Position numbers and translations under genes: made by a program. From positions 6,408 to 54,324 of the forward strand of contig JAKCWW010002205.1 of the NCBI GenBank assembly GCA_026260175.1: DNA of 47,917 nt, given 5' to 3'. This DNA is from Reticulitermes lucifugus. Its lineage: Eukaryota; Arthropoda; Insecta; Blattodea; Rhinotermitidae. The notes beneath the pieces are model-generated. The model was not told where the DNA came from, did not search any database, and worked only from the letters and a program-made list of their open reading frames with translations. This document shows positions 11,253-22,767 of this stretch, in pieces (within the stretch, counting starts at the first letter, position 1; each line of letters starts with the position of its first letter).

Positions 11253-14200
11253 ACTTGCAAGCTGCCTGTGCCCATTCCTCTTTCATTCTGCAGTCGCTGA
11301 ATATTTATAGCCCTCTTCGAAAGTGTTATTGCTGATTTATTCTCTTAAAGTATGAACTGCACCTATTCTTATGGTGCCATTTTATCAATATGTTAATTAC
11401 TGCATTACAGACAATTTTCTTGTAACTACTAAGGCATCTCATGAAATCTAAACTAGCCTCATCATTAATTTCAATTTAGAATAGCTGAAATGAGTTTAAG
11501 GGCTAATTTAACGTAATATAAGAGTGCTGCGTAATAAATGAAGAAAATTAACACTTTCCTTACCAGGTAAGGAAGATGACTTGCACTGCCGGAGCGAAAC
11601 CCGAACCCCTGGTGTACATGATGTGTCACGAATAATAGGTAGCGCTTCCGAACATCCTACTGAGTAGCAATGCTTCCTTAAAACGCTGCGGAGAACTATT
11701 TATTAATCCATCTGCACGTTTAACCTCTGAAACTATCGGAAAGTTTTCGGTGAAATACCTACTGTTCTTTTCGTGTTACACGATGCTTGATAAATTATTC
11801 CACATATAATTATAACGTATCTACATAATCATGTGGCACAGATTCCTTCTTCAGAAGCTGACAATGTACTGAGAATCTCTCCAGAAACTCCTTGCCCTTT
11901 ATCTTATGTACAGGAACAGGCCGCTGAACTCTATTCGGAGTCAGATGACCCTGCCTCACACTCTCACGCCTTATGTGTCAAATAATTCGTACAACTGCAA
12001 TAAATCCAAGTAACCGTAGTCTACGTCTGTAAAATCAACGAATCTTAAAACTGGAGCTACTGAGCTTGCTGAAGTCCTGCAAGACCATGCTTCCTTCATT
12101 TATAACCATTTCATTTCAAATTCAAGTCTGTAGGTCCTTTCATAATGACACAAGAGAATTCGGTACACAATAAAAGCAGCAGAGCGTACGTACCAAGAAA
12201 GCGCTTTTCAAAATTCCGGTACACAAGAGTAGTTAAATCTGTAGAGCAGAGTCATTTTTACAAACTTTTAATCACTCAGGTAATATTTACACGATAAAGT
12301 CACTGGACCCTCTAGTGCAAACAGAGATCCAAACCACATTCTCACATCCCAGCTCTAAAACATGTATTTTAAATATTCTTCGTCCATCGACACCTAGTTT
12401 CCCCTAGTGGTCTCTTTCTTTCAAGTTTTACGGCTTGCTTGTTCTGCGTACTTGTAATCTCTGCCATGCTTGCTGTTCTGCGATCTTCCTAAACACACAG
12501 GCTTGTGAATTACATCGAATAAGAATGCAGACCCCATTTCTTCGGCTCACTCAGTTCAGTTACTGCTATCCATCAGCTAGGAACCACCTGACGATTCACC
12601 CCACTCGTCAGCCTTTAAAGTGTTAAGTAAAAGATGCGGCTGAAGCCCAGAACTAAAAGGAGCTAAAAGTGACTTTAATGTGACTGACAGTTCTTCTTTC
12701 CCTCAATTGACTGATGAATGCTATTTTTATTCAACCCAGCAATGAGTAGAGTGTTCTGTATTTGACACGTGCAGCAGAAGCATCATTTATTGTGGGAAGA
12801 ATATATCCCATTAGATAAGTTAGAGCTAAGGCTTTTCTGTTATTTATGTAACTGTACATAGCGCAGCTGTAAAAGATGACCGAAAGTAACATGATATTTT
12901 AAGTGATGAGCACAGAAATCTTAACAGAAGAGATTGTAATGAGGGAATGTGGTAGGGAATAGGCAAGTAATAAATAAAAAGGATCGCTGCTCATCTGTCA
13001 GAAGTTGTCCGCGCTGTGGTGACGATGAAGGCAATTCAAGAGGTCTTCCCCCCCACACAGACACTGCACACTTTTGTTGTGTCTCGTAACTGTCAGTCGT
13101 CATTATTACACTGAAAATGCGCTGTTAAACATAGTACAAGTTTTGCAAGCATGGTGGTCGACGATAGCTCACTAATATTTGGTGTGTTCATGATATGTTC
13201 CCAATGCAACTGCATAAAATAAAAAAGAAAAATTTTACGTAAGCTGGTAATTAGGAAAGTTTAATTTGCTTGATCTCATCTCGAGCGTAAGTGGCTAAAC
13301 ATTATTGTGTGAAAGGTGTTTGTAACAAATGTAAGCTTAGACAAGTAAGAAACTCACAATCCCCTTAAGTCTTACTGTCTTCGACATTCACAAAAACAGC
13401 GCCTTGCACACTTCTCCCAATTTGTGTGTTGAACAGCCAATAACAACAACAACAACAACAACATTCAACATACGAATCTTGAGTTTAGACCATTTAAATA
13501 AGATTTATTTATTTATAGGACAGTGAATCGTGCATTAAAAGGATTAAAAGTATTACATTTTCTTTTACGTTTATGTAACAACAATAAATTCAGAATTTTT
13601 AATATTAATAACTCATTCATTCTACATATTGGTGTCTTCTCGCAAATTTAAATACGCCTACTTCTGAAGTGACACCGAATTGTTGCGCTTACTTTAGCTA
13701 AATTGAATAGGCCTACATATCAAGTAACATTGATTTGCTGCGTTTATTTTTTGTGCTATCAGGGAAGTGTTAATCGTGATAGAACCACGAAGAATTTTAC
13801 TTCGGGGCATAATCTCAAAATGAAATATTTTTATGTCAGTTACAGAATGTCTCTTCCCTTTGGCACATTACCTGCCTTTCATTTTTTCGGAGTCATTTCA
13901 TTGACACGAATGTCAGCTTGTTGTACGTAATTCCTCCAGCAGAACCAGCATGATAAGAATACGCTTTCTACCTTTCGGTTCTGTCTTCGGCTATATTATC
14001 ACAGCTTTCTGTTTCCTTTCCTTTCGACTGATGAAATCTTCAGGAGTTGAAGAAAACTACGCAGATGTATAAACAGATTGACTGACATATTACCACTATT
14101 TTTAAAGGTAACAATCTACCAGATTACACGGCATCACATCCGAGAACGCCGCAGTCTTATGTTGCAAGCAGTTTTGACAATTTTCACAGGCAACTCAAAT

Positions 14201-14320
14201 TTTCTTAACTTTAATCTCAACTTTAATCTTAACTTTATTCATATCGTTGTGATAATAAACATCAATAGAGTATACTAATATTGATCACAAATAAGAGGGT
14301 TTATTCTATGTAAAAGCATT
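11253..14320. other. Unassigned intergenic DNA with a short CAA microsatellite
   Basis: A CAA/AAC run lies at 13442-13462. Around 11584-11610 the minus strand reads GGGTTCGGGTTTCGCTCCGG, which resembles a decayed tRNA B box of an old SINE, but I could not define its limits. All open frames here are below 80 codons and have no recognisable motif. Confidence 0.4.
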
Positions 14321-14328
14321 TGGTTACC

Positions 14329-14375
14329 ACATATTTCACCGGAATTTAGGCCATCGTCAGGTAATACAGCATACC
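14329..14375 (-). mobile_element. Penelope-like hairpin with hammerhead-like core
   Basis: On the minus strand the order is TTAC, CTGACGA, an extra T, a 15-base segment, GAAA, TATGTG, GTAA. The outer TTAC/GTAA pair forms a helix-I-like stem. The segment between the two boxes (GGCCTAAATTCCGGT) pairs poorly, so helix II seems decayed. The base where cleavage would occur reads G rather than A, C or U, so it should not be cleavable. It is a recognisable relative of the hairpins at 6338, 36600 and 37580. Confidence 0.5.
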
Positions 14376-16920
14376 AAGAACTACTAAGAAGGTTAAATGT
14401 AATTTTACGTGTTTTGAACCTAAATGAAATCTTTTTACAATTAGAGTTGTCGTTTTAAGTGTTATATAGTCTTAAATTTATAGAAAACTGCTTGGGAGTA
14501 AGAACTGGGAAGATATAGTATATATCTGGATTAGTTATGTTGAGTTTTGTTATAGCATAAAGATTCTATTATAAAGGATAATTTAAGGCGTATATAGATA
14601 TGGGTTATATTGTAATTCTGGATGGAAAGTAGTTCAGGGATCTTATCTTTGAGCATTCTGTAGGCTTTGAACTGTGATAATTAGGATAAGTGCTGATTGT
14701 ATGATGGGTATAGTGGAGGAAGTTTGAGTTCTATATAGTCTTGAACGGAGATTAGTTGAGGCTTCCTATTTTGTGAGGAATTTGTATATAAGAGCCGTGG
14801 TATTTAGGTTAAGTGTTGTCTGGAGGGTGATTCTGGGAAATCGAAATTTGTTCTATACCACACAAGGTCAGCTTATGAGACTATGGTTTTCTTTGAAACT
14901 AGTTTGGACACGTAATTAATACTGTCATTTATAGAGTGTTTCGTTGTCGTGTATAGTAATTTCAATTTAGATCAGAGAGTTTCTTAGATATTCAATCACG
15001 AAAGCTACTTGCTTTGTGACCAGTTGGCCACAGTCACATCCATCATATCTGATGAAGGCGCAAGTATGCAGAAGTAACGGTTCGACTCACGTGTGTACAA
15101 TTTAAATTTAATTGCTTAATTGTTTCTTCGTTAGTTACACGCTTCATGTTGTTTTATAGGAGGTTCTTATAGCATTGTTTTCATCCCTGTAACATATCAC
15201 CCTGGAGAGCATCATGGGCGGTAGTGGTGTTGAATGGGAGTAATGAAAAAGCGTGTCTAACCCTGCAGCCGAGCCTTCTGTATAGCAGGGGAACTAATTC
15301 CTTCCTTTTTTATTCCTTTTTGCTTTTCGTTTACCCGCTGTTATTATAAAACGCCGCATTATCGATAAAGCGGATTAATTTTTTCCTTTCTCTATTTCCT
15401 GTCAAGCAACAAATTACCGATACATCAATTTATTTTTCTTTGTTTCTGTCTTTCATGTATCCCATTTTCTTTCTTTACTTTTTCACCGTTGTTTTAAAAG
15501 TCGATATTATTTCTGTGTAGCAATTCTTCATTATTATGCATTTGCAAATTTTTGCTGTCACATCAATGTCTTACGTGATATATGTATATATATATACATA
15601 CACATTCACATACATACATATATATTGAGTCTCGGTTGGACCCTGGTATCATAACTTAAGATTTTCGCTGTTTTACTCAGCCAACACTGGAAAACGTCGA
15701 TATAACGCCTTAAAATAGGCTACGAATATTTCTTCTCAAAACCAACGAGATCTGTCACACAGCCCGTACCTCTCGGATTTCAGCTATTCTGAGTGAACAT
15801 CTGCGTCGTGTTCCTCTGTCCTCTGTTACTTTTAAGTAGACGACAAATCTTACATCCACACCCTTTTCAATCAAATTCGCAAATCGCATAACATTCGACG
15901 TTATGTAATTTAAATTAAAGTCTTCAATAAATAAGCCATGAATAAATTGGCCTGTTAACTTGATTAGACGTATGTACCATATTGGGTAGAAAATTTCTAC
16001 CATCTGCTGGTTTCTCACCCCTTCGTCACACCTTGGCTGACCTCCACCCTCTATTGATTGTGCCTGTTTATTCGCACCCTTAAGCAGACGATCCATCAAA
16101 CCTTTGTATTTGTAACGTAGCTGGCCACCCAGAGGCAATTGGGGGTCACTTCAGGGCCCGGCCTCTTGGAGGGTGCTGAGGGCCAGAACGTGTGAAATCT
16201 TCACAGCTTCGGATGAATATTTTTTATAATCTGTGACATGTCATGAGCGCTAGACGTTAACTAATGGTCTTTTCAATCTATAATATTTCATCTCGTTTCT
16301 TGACAGGATAACAGATTGCTTATCTATACAAACGTTAATGAAAAAAGTTGTATTTTTTATCACTTCGTTACAAAGAGGATTCATCCACAGAGAAATTAAA
16401 TTCCTTATTATTCAAAAGATCAACAAAATGAATGCGCAATTTCCGTACTAAGAAGCACATAGTGAGAAACTTTATAATCCTGTTTACAACATTCAATATG
16501 GTTAGAGAGATTAGTTAATGAAAGACGAGATTTGTGGGTATTGAATCACGGATGAAAGAAACGAGGAATATATGGACAATTTTGCTCTACAAAAGTGCCG
16601 GAAATAAATCACTTAGGTATTTTGAGACATTATATTACAATTAATTTCTGAAACATAAGGTAAGGAGGTGTGGATTGGATTAAACCGGCCATCATGTATC
16701 CGCTTCTCTAAACATGACGATGTACCTGCAGTTATTAAAAACGGTATGGTGTTATTGAAGAAGTGAATAAATAAATTGTGTTCCAGGAAGGCCGTGCATC
16801 ATTGGACCAGTTCAGAAGGCCTGTATGTGAAGTTGCATCTTGATTGTGGCTAAAGAAATCTCATTTTTCAGGGTCCATATACATATTCATTAGGAAACTA
16901 AATTGTATTTCAGATTATGC
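14376..16920. other. Unassigned intergenic DNA with a TA/CATA microsatellite
   Basis: A TATG/TA/CATA run lies at 15578-15626. Around 15045-15085 the string CTGATGAAGGCGCAAGTATG followed by CAGAAGTAACGG looks like another decayed Penelope-like hairpin. The longest non-repetitive open frame of the window is 15755-16138 on the minus strand (127 codons, MPLGGQLRYK at the start); I recognise no domain, signal peptide or homologue in it and see no splice context, so it is listed here and not as a gene. Confidence 0.4.
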
Positions 16921-16921
16921 T

Positions 16922-17234
16922 AAGTCAGCACCTGACCGTACCATGGTTCAGGCCGTTAGTCGCCGGCATCCCACCGCGGATGCCCGTTTTCGATCCCGGG
17001 TCAGTCCATATGTAATTTGTGGTGGATAAAGTGGCACTAGGACAGGTTTTTCCCCGAGTACTTCGGTTTTCCCCTGTCAATTTCATTCCACCGGTGCTCC
17101 ATTACTTGGAAAAATGAAAAAAATGATCATCATTCTCTATATCTTCATCACAAGGTTTGCACAATGAGCCTTAACTCTGCGGTGCGTCCGTAGCTTCTGC
17201 TGCGGGACCCTTCACCATAAAAAAAAGTCAGCAC
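16922..17234 (+). mobile_element. SINE-C, full length, flanked by a 10-bp target-site duplication
   Basis: The direct repeat AAGTCAGCAC occurs at 16922-16931 and 17225-17234 and brackets the element. Inside, the tRNA-like head has GTTCAGGCCGTTAGTCGCCG (A-box region) and a B box TTCGATCCCGGG. The body includes GGCACTAGGACAGGTTTTTC, CCGAGTACTTCGGTTTTCCC and CCGGTGCTCCATTACTTGG, and the 3' end GCTGCGGGACCCTTCACCAT runs into a short poly-A. Tail plus duplication show LINE-mediated insertion. The copy at 23618 is its reverse-orientation relative and one at 27890 is older. Confidence 0.92.
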
Positions 17235-17554
17235 ATCTATTGTGACAAAATTAGCCTCTGTTATTTTATATTTAGGACAGAAAATTGGATCAAGTTTTAA
17301 TCAAAGGAAGGTAAAATGAATACTGTGCCTAAGTACCGCACCATGAAGTGGAAAGTGGGTGTAAAAATCCATGCATTAGAGGTATCTGCACTAGATGGAT
17401 GTGCGCGGTTAGCTCGGTCGCGTTTGCACATTGGTTACGAGAATGACTGGACTTTGGAGCCTAATGGTTTTGATAATGAAGTGGTTGGCTAATTCTCTCA
17501 GGGACATGATAAAGATTGAGGAAAATAATTTATTCTAGGGTTTTCTTTTGTAAA
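17235..17554. other. Unassigned intergenic DNA
   Basis: No gene seen. GAGGTATCTGCACTAGATGG near 17379 resembles the shared block of SINE-G but no further alignment could be made. Confidence 0.4.
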
Positions 17555-17757
17555 TACATTAAAAGCTGTGATATCAGGCATTTACGGGATCAAGGGTTGC
17601 CGGATATTACAGTTTTCCGGACATTAGAATGCTATACATAATACTATCTTAGTGTACTTAGCAGCATCATAACGGTTTAATTTGTCACTTGACACTCTCC
17701 TGTTTTCCTTGCCGCACTTTCTATTCTCTTGACGTGACTACTTGGGTGACATGGTGT

Positions 17758-17799
<42 letters not shown>

Positions 17800-17966
17800 G
17801 TACAATTATAAACCAACAAATCTGCTGTAATTAATGGCAAAAGTCTTGAAATATGTGCTGAGCGCTGCCGGTTGATAGAATAGTGAAATTTAATGGGTCT
17901 CTTAGTTTCCAGTTAATAGAGAGCTTTCCGGATTATCCACTGCCGGATATCGCAGCTTTTACTGTA
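17555..17966. mobile_element. Pogo/Tc1-like MITE, 408 bp with 24-bp terminal inverted repeats and TA flanks
   Basis: The left end after TA (17555-17556) reads CATTAAAAGCTGTGATATCA then GGCA; the right end read on the minus strand from TA (17965-17966) is CAGTAAAAGCTGCGATATCC then GGCA. That is 24 bp with three mismatches. Both ends abut the dinucleotide TA, as for Tc1/mariner/pogo elements, which duplicate TA. Subterminal GCCGGATAT and TTTCCGG motifs recur inside each end. The interior encodes no transposase and contains a 38-bp TA microsatellite, so it is a non-autonomous element. Assignment to pogo rather than mariner is from the CAGTNNAA start and is inference. Confidence 0.8.
17761..17798. 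repeat. TA microsatellite, 19 units, inside the MITE
   Basis: Uninterrupted TA run near the middle of the MITE at 17555-17966; likely expanded after insertion. Confidence 0.95.
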
Positions 17967-18961
17967 ATCAGCTACTCCTATTGTAGCACCATTTCTATGA
18001 CAGACTGCAGCTGATAGCCTATATGAAATTACGATAAAATTGGATACAAATGTGATTCCGACTTACAAGATACTTGCTTTCCCAAGATGGATAAGTCGGT
18101 TTCTGTTTGTTGCTGTGTGTTCACTGCCATGAATTTCCATTGAAACGTACACAGTTTACTTCAGTTTAAATAAGTCCATTATTTATTTTAGCAGTCTTAG
18201 TAATCCCGATTTGTTGTTTTAGACATGATTTCATCGTTTGTGTTTAGTCCTTACTTAAATAATAAGTTAAAAATAGTCAGTATGAAATTGGCTTAGCGTT
18301 AAGTTCTTGTACGTGAGGGACACCTGTGTATCGGTGAAGTATTCTAGAGCAGCACTTCTCAAATTATGCCCGTGGAGCCCCGCACAACTTTACCTCGGGG
18401 TGCAGCTTGGGCACAAAGAACAAAGTTATCTTTACTTCATAGAATCATAAAATCCTGTGTACACGTCCAAAAACTAAGATTCAACTTCTTTTGAGTAATG
18501 TCGCTGCTGCAGAGTTGTCCGTATGTGAGGGGTCTCACACTTTCTGCATTACCCTGGAACAACCAAACACGTGAGACTGTACTTTCTTTGTACATGGTCT
18601 GCGTCACAAACAAGTAGGCTTAAACGATTTTTCTTAGGTTGGCTTCACCTTTGAGTTGAGGCATAAGGAAAGGTAGGCAAACTGCTTTGCACAGGCAGAC
18701 AAGTCTTTGAATTAAATTAATATTATTGACTTTCCTAATCGTTTCAAATCTTTCCGAAAGTCCTCTGGACTGTCAGGCCGCATGTTTGGTAGGTGATGCC
18801 TTAGGCTATTAGAAGAGGAACTTGAAAGGTGGAGGTAGCAGTTTCGTCCGAAACATTGATAGATGCCTAGCCACCATTAAGTGCTCACATCCTATTTTCG
18901 TATTTTACTGTCGCGTGAGCCTAAGGTCTCATTCGTAGAGGATGTAGTATATTTGTAAACT
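17967..18961. other. Unassigned intergenic DNA
   Basis: No gene recognised. CAGCACTTCTCAAATTATGC at 18350 resembles the tip of a hAT-type transposon, but no matching opposite end was found within the window. Confidence 0.4.
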
Positions 18962-19530
18962 CTTTACTCCAAAAGTGAAAATTTTCTACTTATTTTTTTA
19001 GATGCGTTCGCAAAATTGCAAAAAGCTACTATTAGCTTCGTCATGTCTGTCTCTCCGCATGGAACAACTCTGCTTCCACTAGACGGATTTTCATGAAATT
19101 TGATATTTGAGTATTTTTCGAAAATCTGTCGAGAAAATTCAAGTTTCATTAAAATCTGACAAGAATAACGGGCATTTTACATGAAGACCTATGTACACTT
19201 ATGATAATATCTCGCTGAATTCTTCTTAGAATAACAAATAATTGAGACAAAAGTTGTAGAAAAGATCAAAACACATGTTATGTGTTCAAGAACTTTTTTT
19301 CCGAAAATCGTACCGTTTATGAGATAATGTGGAAAAATATGGTAGAGCCGAACAGGCGACAGATGGCAATATAATAAGGCGCATGCGCTTTGCTTTGTGG
19401 GTAACTAAGGCTACAAACACACACCCAGAATATGTAACACTTATTGCTTTACCACGACAACAATGGTTAAGCGAACTGTCCTCTATGTTACTTTTAAACG
19501 TACATTGTCTGTCTTGTTTCAATTATCACA
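18962..19530 (-). repeat. Repeat family F, copy 1
   Basis: This stretch aligns with 22768-23218 in the same orientation. Shared blocks include GATATTTGAGTATTTTTC, CGAGAAAATTCAAGTTTCAT and the CAAAATTGC/TCGTCATGTCTG pair, and further right ACAATGGTTA and CATTGTCTGTCTTGTTT. The minus strand has an open frame in both copies that shares the start MKLEFSR and EKYSNIK, DMTK and IVAF, but the frames are short (61 and 76 codons) and break at different points. I regard it as a transposon-derived, non-coding dispersed repeat; strand follows that frame. Confidence 0.75.
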
Positions 19531-20240
19531 TTATTTGCACCGAACTGTTTGAAGACGATTGAGAATGCAGACAATGGCCAGTCACCTTCACATGAAGATT
19601 GTTCTGTTTAATTTAAGAAAGCCTTAATTATAATCAGCTAGAAATCGTGTTGCTAACACAGTAGAAATAATATACATTACAGCTGCAAAGACCATAAATT
19701 TTCTATGACCCCCATTATATCCGCCCTCTTGTATAATGATGTCTCTCACTTCAATAATATGTAGCTATAAACTTTGTTGGAGCTAAACACCGTGTGTGAG
19801 ACTAAAAAACACAGTAAGTGTGCTGGGCATATGAGCAGAATATCTGAAGTTAGAAGGTCTAATGGAATGGAACAAGCTAGAATAATCATAATAATTTTAG
19901 CGTTGCAATAAATCTTTCAGCGACATAAATTGCAGGTAGTTTTGAAATATGGTGCCGCATAGGGTAGGAACCTGCATCAGTCGACTGGCTTCTTATATGA
20001 CAGACATACATTTGCGGAGTATTACTGAACGCGCTATAACTCAAGAAAAGGCCAGAAGGTTAAATATGTCCTGATAGGGCACTAAATATTGTCCCGTGTT
20101 TGAGGATTTCCATCTTCGGCCTGAATCTCTTTTCGTGTCCAACTTAACTTCTTGATAGTTGTGATAATGTTTCTTTCATTTTTCTTTCCTCCTTTCATGT
20201 ACTTTATCAATTAGTTGCTTGGAATGATATAAACCTTCTA
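19531..20240. other. Unassigned intergenic DNA
   Basis: No recognised gene or repeat. Confidence 0.4.
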
Positions 20241-20456
20241 AGGCTAACACTAACCTGAATTATATTTAAAGATTAAGTTCGTACCTCGCAGTAAATACAC
20301 TCCGTCTTGGTTATAAAAACCAGTCAGTTAATTCTACAGTGCCTTGTTCTGGGTTCTGTGAGATCCAGCATATAAACTCTTTGGTCAGAATGTAAACATT
20401 TTGAAAGTTAAATGTGATGGTAAGTAAAGTAACCACTCTCAGTTAAAGGGTTAAAA
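20241..20456 (+). repeat. Repeat family E, copy with MITE-like ends
   Basis: It aligns along its whole length with 30541-30778 and 41857-42071. Shared blocks are AACCTGAATTATATTTAAAG, GCAGTAAATACAC, GGTTATAAAAACCAGTC, CATATAAACTCT, CAGAATGTA and the end TTAAAGGGTTAA. The ends TTAACCNTTTAA (left, best seen in the 30-kb copy) and TTAAAGGGTTAA (right) are inverted repeats of each other, which suggests a small terminal-inverted-repeat element. No coding capacity. Confidence 0.7.
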
Positions 20457-20660
20457 CACAGTGTGTACTATGTGGACCACGTGCTTTAACGTAAAAAATA
20501 TATCAATTTTGCGCATATATATATATTTCAGGCTCGTGTTCTTGAGAGTGTCGTATGATTCTCGTAATAGAGCATTAAGAGACCTGGCTTTCTTCTAGGC
20601 AGCCAGTGTTCTCTGTGGCCTATTAAATACAGTTTATTATTTAAAAGCATTTCATGCTTC

Positions 20661-20932
20661 TAAAGGTAAAGCAATCCCATTACAGGCCTGGACAGGCCCT
20701 TAGGGTTCCAGGAGGTTGAGCTCCCAGATTTCTAGACAATCGGCACATGAAGGTGGAAAGGTTGTCAGCCCTAAGCAACGGCCGCCTTTACCCCCTAGGA
20801 AATATTTCTGGTACTCATTTCTGTTAGGGGATGAGTTGACCCCAGGGCCATAGTGCGACCGAAAGGATTACATCAATAAAAAATTTCAATGACACCATCG
20901 GGAATTGAACCCGCGACCTTCCGGCTAGGAGT
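20661..20932 (-). mobile_element. SINE-G, near full length, tRNA-like head with B box
   Basis: On the minus strand the head ends in GGTCGCGGGTTCAATTCCCG (B box GGGTTCAATTCC). The body continues with GCACTATGGCCCTGGGGTCA, CAGAAATGAGTACCAG, GGGGGTAAAGGCGGCCG, GGGCTGACAACC and CACCTTCATGTGCCGA, ending GTCCAGGCCTGTAATGGGAT. It aligns best with the copy at 43372 (GGGTACCACGAAATGTTTCG, GGTAAAGCGACGGGAGC). The other family members at 5603, 21331, 24626 and 41117 share mainly the 3' part. All but the 24.6-kb copy have the same orientation. Confidence 0.75.
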
Positions 20933-20935
20933 TAA

Positions 20936-21330
20936 TAGTGAAAAAAAAACATTTTATTCTGTCACATGTATTTACAAATCAGGAATCAGGATCTTGCCTG
21001 TTTACAGCAATTATAAACTTTCCATGATGCAAAGGAGAAAAATTATTTAAAACTGAATTTTTCTGCGCTGACTGGCTTGTGGAGAGAGCTTGTAAAAACA
21101 CTTGCAAATTTTGTAGAAAACTATTTGTGCATTAAATATATAAATATAATGATGATGTAAATGTTGCTGTTCTGTCTGGCAATTGTAACGAATTCGGAAC
21201 CTATAACAGGGATATTAAGAACAGAGATTGAATAATAAATGTGTTTGCAATTGAATTATATTTATTTATAGCCTAGCAGTAAAGTACAGGTAAATTCGTC
21301 CTTGTACGTGTCATAAAGGCATGTGGGATT
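20936..21330. other. Unassigned AT-rich intergenic DNA
   Basis: No recognised gene or repeat. Confidence 0.4.
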
Positions 21331-21537
21331 GCGGAGGTATAGCTCCATTCATTCGTAACCTCGACACTAGATGGAGGTGGGTGATCAGCTTCACTTCCGT
21401 GCTGGGTGAGCCCAAGAGCTGGTCTAGATAATTCGGAGTAGAGAAAAATCTCTTCTTACCCTTGCCATGAATCGAACTACGATTCCTCCATTGTACAGCT
21501 CAAAGCCAAGTCAGTGACCATCTACGGTATCCCGGAT
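21331..21537 (-). mobile_element. SINE-G copy
   Basis: Shared family block CGACACTAGATGGAGGTGGG followed by TGATCAGCTTCACTTCC, and on the right a tRNA-like head whose B box is decayed (CATGAATCGAACTACGATTC). The left end GGAGGTATAGCTCCATTCAT matches, in opposite orientation, the fragment at 24626-24702. Confidence 0.75.
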
Positions 21538-21540
21538 TCC

Positions 21541-22188
21541 GCTAGCCTCTCTTTATGCATGAAATCATTTGAAAGTATTCTTTAGAATACCTGGTCAGAA
21601 CTTATTGTATTGACGTATTCTTTATGATTTGTTACACATGCATTTCTGTGTTTGAGTTTCGTCTTATAAAACAGTTGGCTTCACCAAAAAGCGTTGCTTT
21701 ATGCCGTGATCTTGGGTTTACCTATTCCTTCTTCTCCTTTCATTCCTTTAGTTTCATATGTTGTGGCTATAACATGAATTGTAGTCTTCCAAATCCCAAG
21801 CCCCTTTAATACTTCATATTTTCCGTGGCATGTTATCTGCTATACTACTCAGAACGGCCTGCTTTTTACAGAACTGAAACTGTCATCCTTATGTCGGATT
21901 GTACAGTGTCGTCCACAACCTTGGATTAGCAAGAATGCAAATTGAAACCAGTCGCTTGACACTGCTTTGGCAAACCGGTTTTGCAGCACATCATCATCAT
22001 ACGGTTTTCAAATCAATGAACACTGACGCACATGGAACGTCACATAATAAGAATCCCATTCACCGATACGCCAGGTCAAGTAACTCGTGCTGCCATCTGT
22101 GCAACATTCAACAAACTGTGTTCCTTGTATCGTTGATTGCGTCAGTTTTGACTCTCCAAATATTTGTATAATTAAGGCGTAATGATTA
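21541..22188. other. Unassigned intergenic DNA
   Basis: No recognised gene. The open frames at 21624-21809 and 21899-22171 are short and have no known motif. Confidence 0.4.
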
Positions 22189-22459
22189 GCTTCACGATTT
22201 TTATTTTCAATGGCTCCACAGCCCCTTGGGGGCATAGGCCGCCTCATTTTTCGAGGCTTCACGATCACACTCAGACACACCACAGTCGGTAGGACNNNNN
22301 NNNNNNNNNNNNNNNNNNNNNNNNNNNNNNNNNNNNNNNNNNNNNNNNNNNNNNNNNNNNNNNNNNNNNNNNNNNNNNNNNNNCGATCCTAGTAAGAGAG
22401 CGGCCGAAGACCCACGCCTTAGACCGCACGGCCACTGGGATCGGCTTCACGATTTTTAT
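22189..22459 (-). mobile_element. SINE-A split by an assembly gap, flanked by a 16-bp direct repeat
   Basis: GCTTCACGATTTTTAT occurs at 22189-22204 and again at 22444-22459, a likely target-site duplication (its first GC could belong to the SINE head). Between them lie the SINE 3' part (22205-22295, with GGCATAGGCCGCCTC and CACACTCAGACACACCACAG), 88 N, and the tRNA-like head (22384-22445). The expected missing sequence between the two parts is about 90-100 bp in the complete copy at 3229, so the gap length fits an ordinary SINE-A middle. Confidence 0.9.
22296..22383. other. Assembly gap, 88 N
   Basis: Run of N inside SINE-A. High copy number of the element probably prevented closure. Confidence 1.
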
Positions 22460-22767
22460 CTTCCTCAAATATTATGATGATTGAAGCATGGATGATGAGA
22501 TGAGCGAGGCATGTAGAACGCAGACAAGAAATTCATATATTTTAGTCAGAAAAGCGAAGGTGAAGAGATTTTGAGAGACTACGGTGTAGACGCATGATAA
22601 TATTAGATTACATCTTACTGGCACATGATGTGAGGGTTAAACCGGCTCAGGTTAGGATTGGCGGGTTCTTCTGAGAATGTTGATGAGCATTCGAGTTCCA
22701 AAAAGGAAGCCCACTTGCTTGTCAGCTCCTCGAGAACGAATTTACTCCTTGCTGTTACTGAGCCCTT

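Noticed and set aside
15755..16138. 127-codon minus-strand open frame
   Set aside because: Longest non-repeat frame, but no recognisable domain, no neighbouring exon and plausible by chance in 48 kb; transcript data would be needed.
17379..17440. Further SINE-G copy (CACTAGATGGATGTG) with tRNA-like GGTTAGCTCGGTCG
   Set aside because: Only about 20 bp match the family and no body or B box follows.
18350..18420. hAT-type transposon end (CAGCACTTCTCAAATTATGC)
   Set aside because: No opposite inverted end and no 8-bp target duplication found; the similarity is short.
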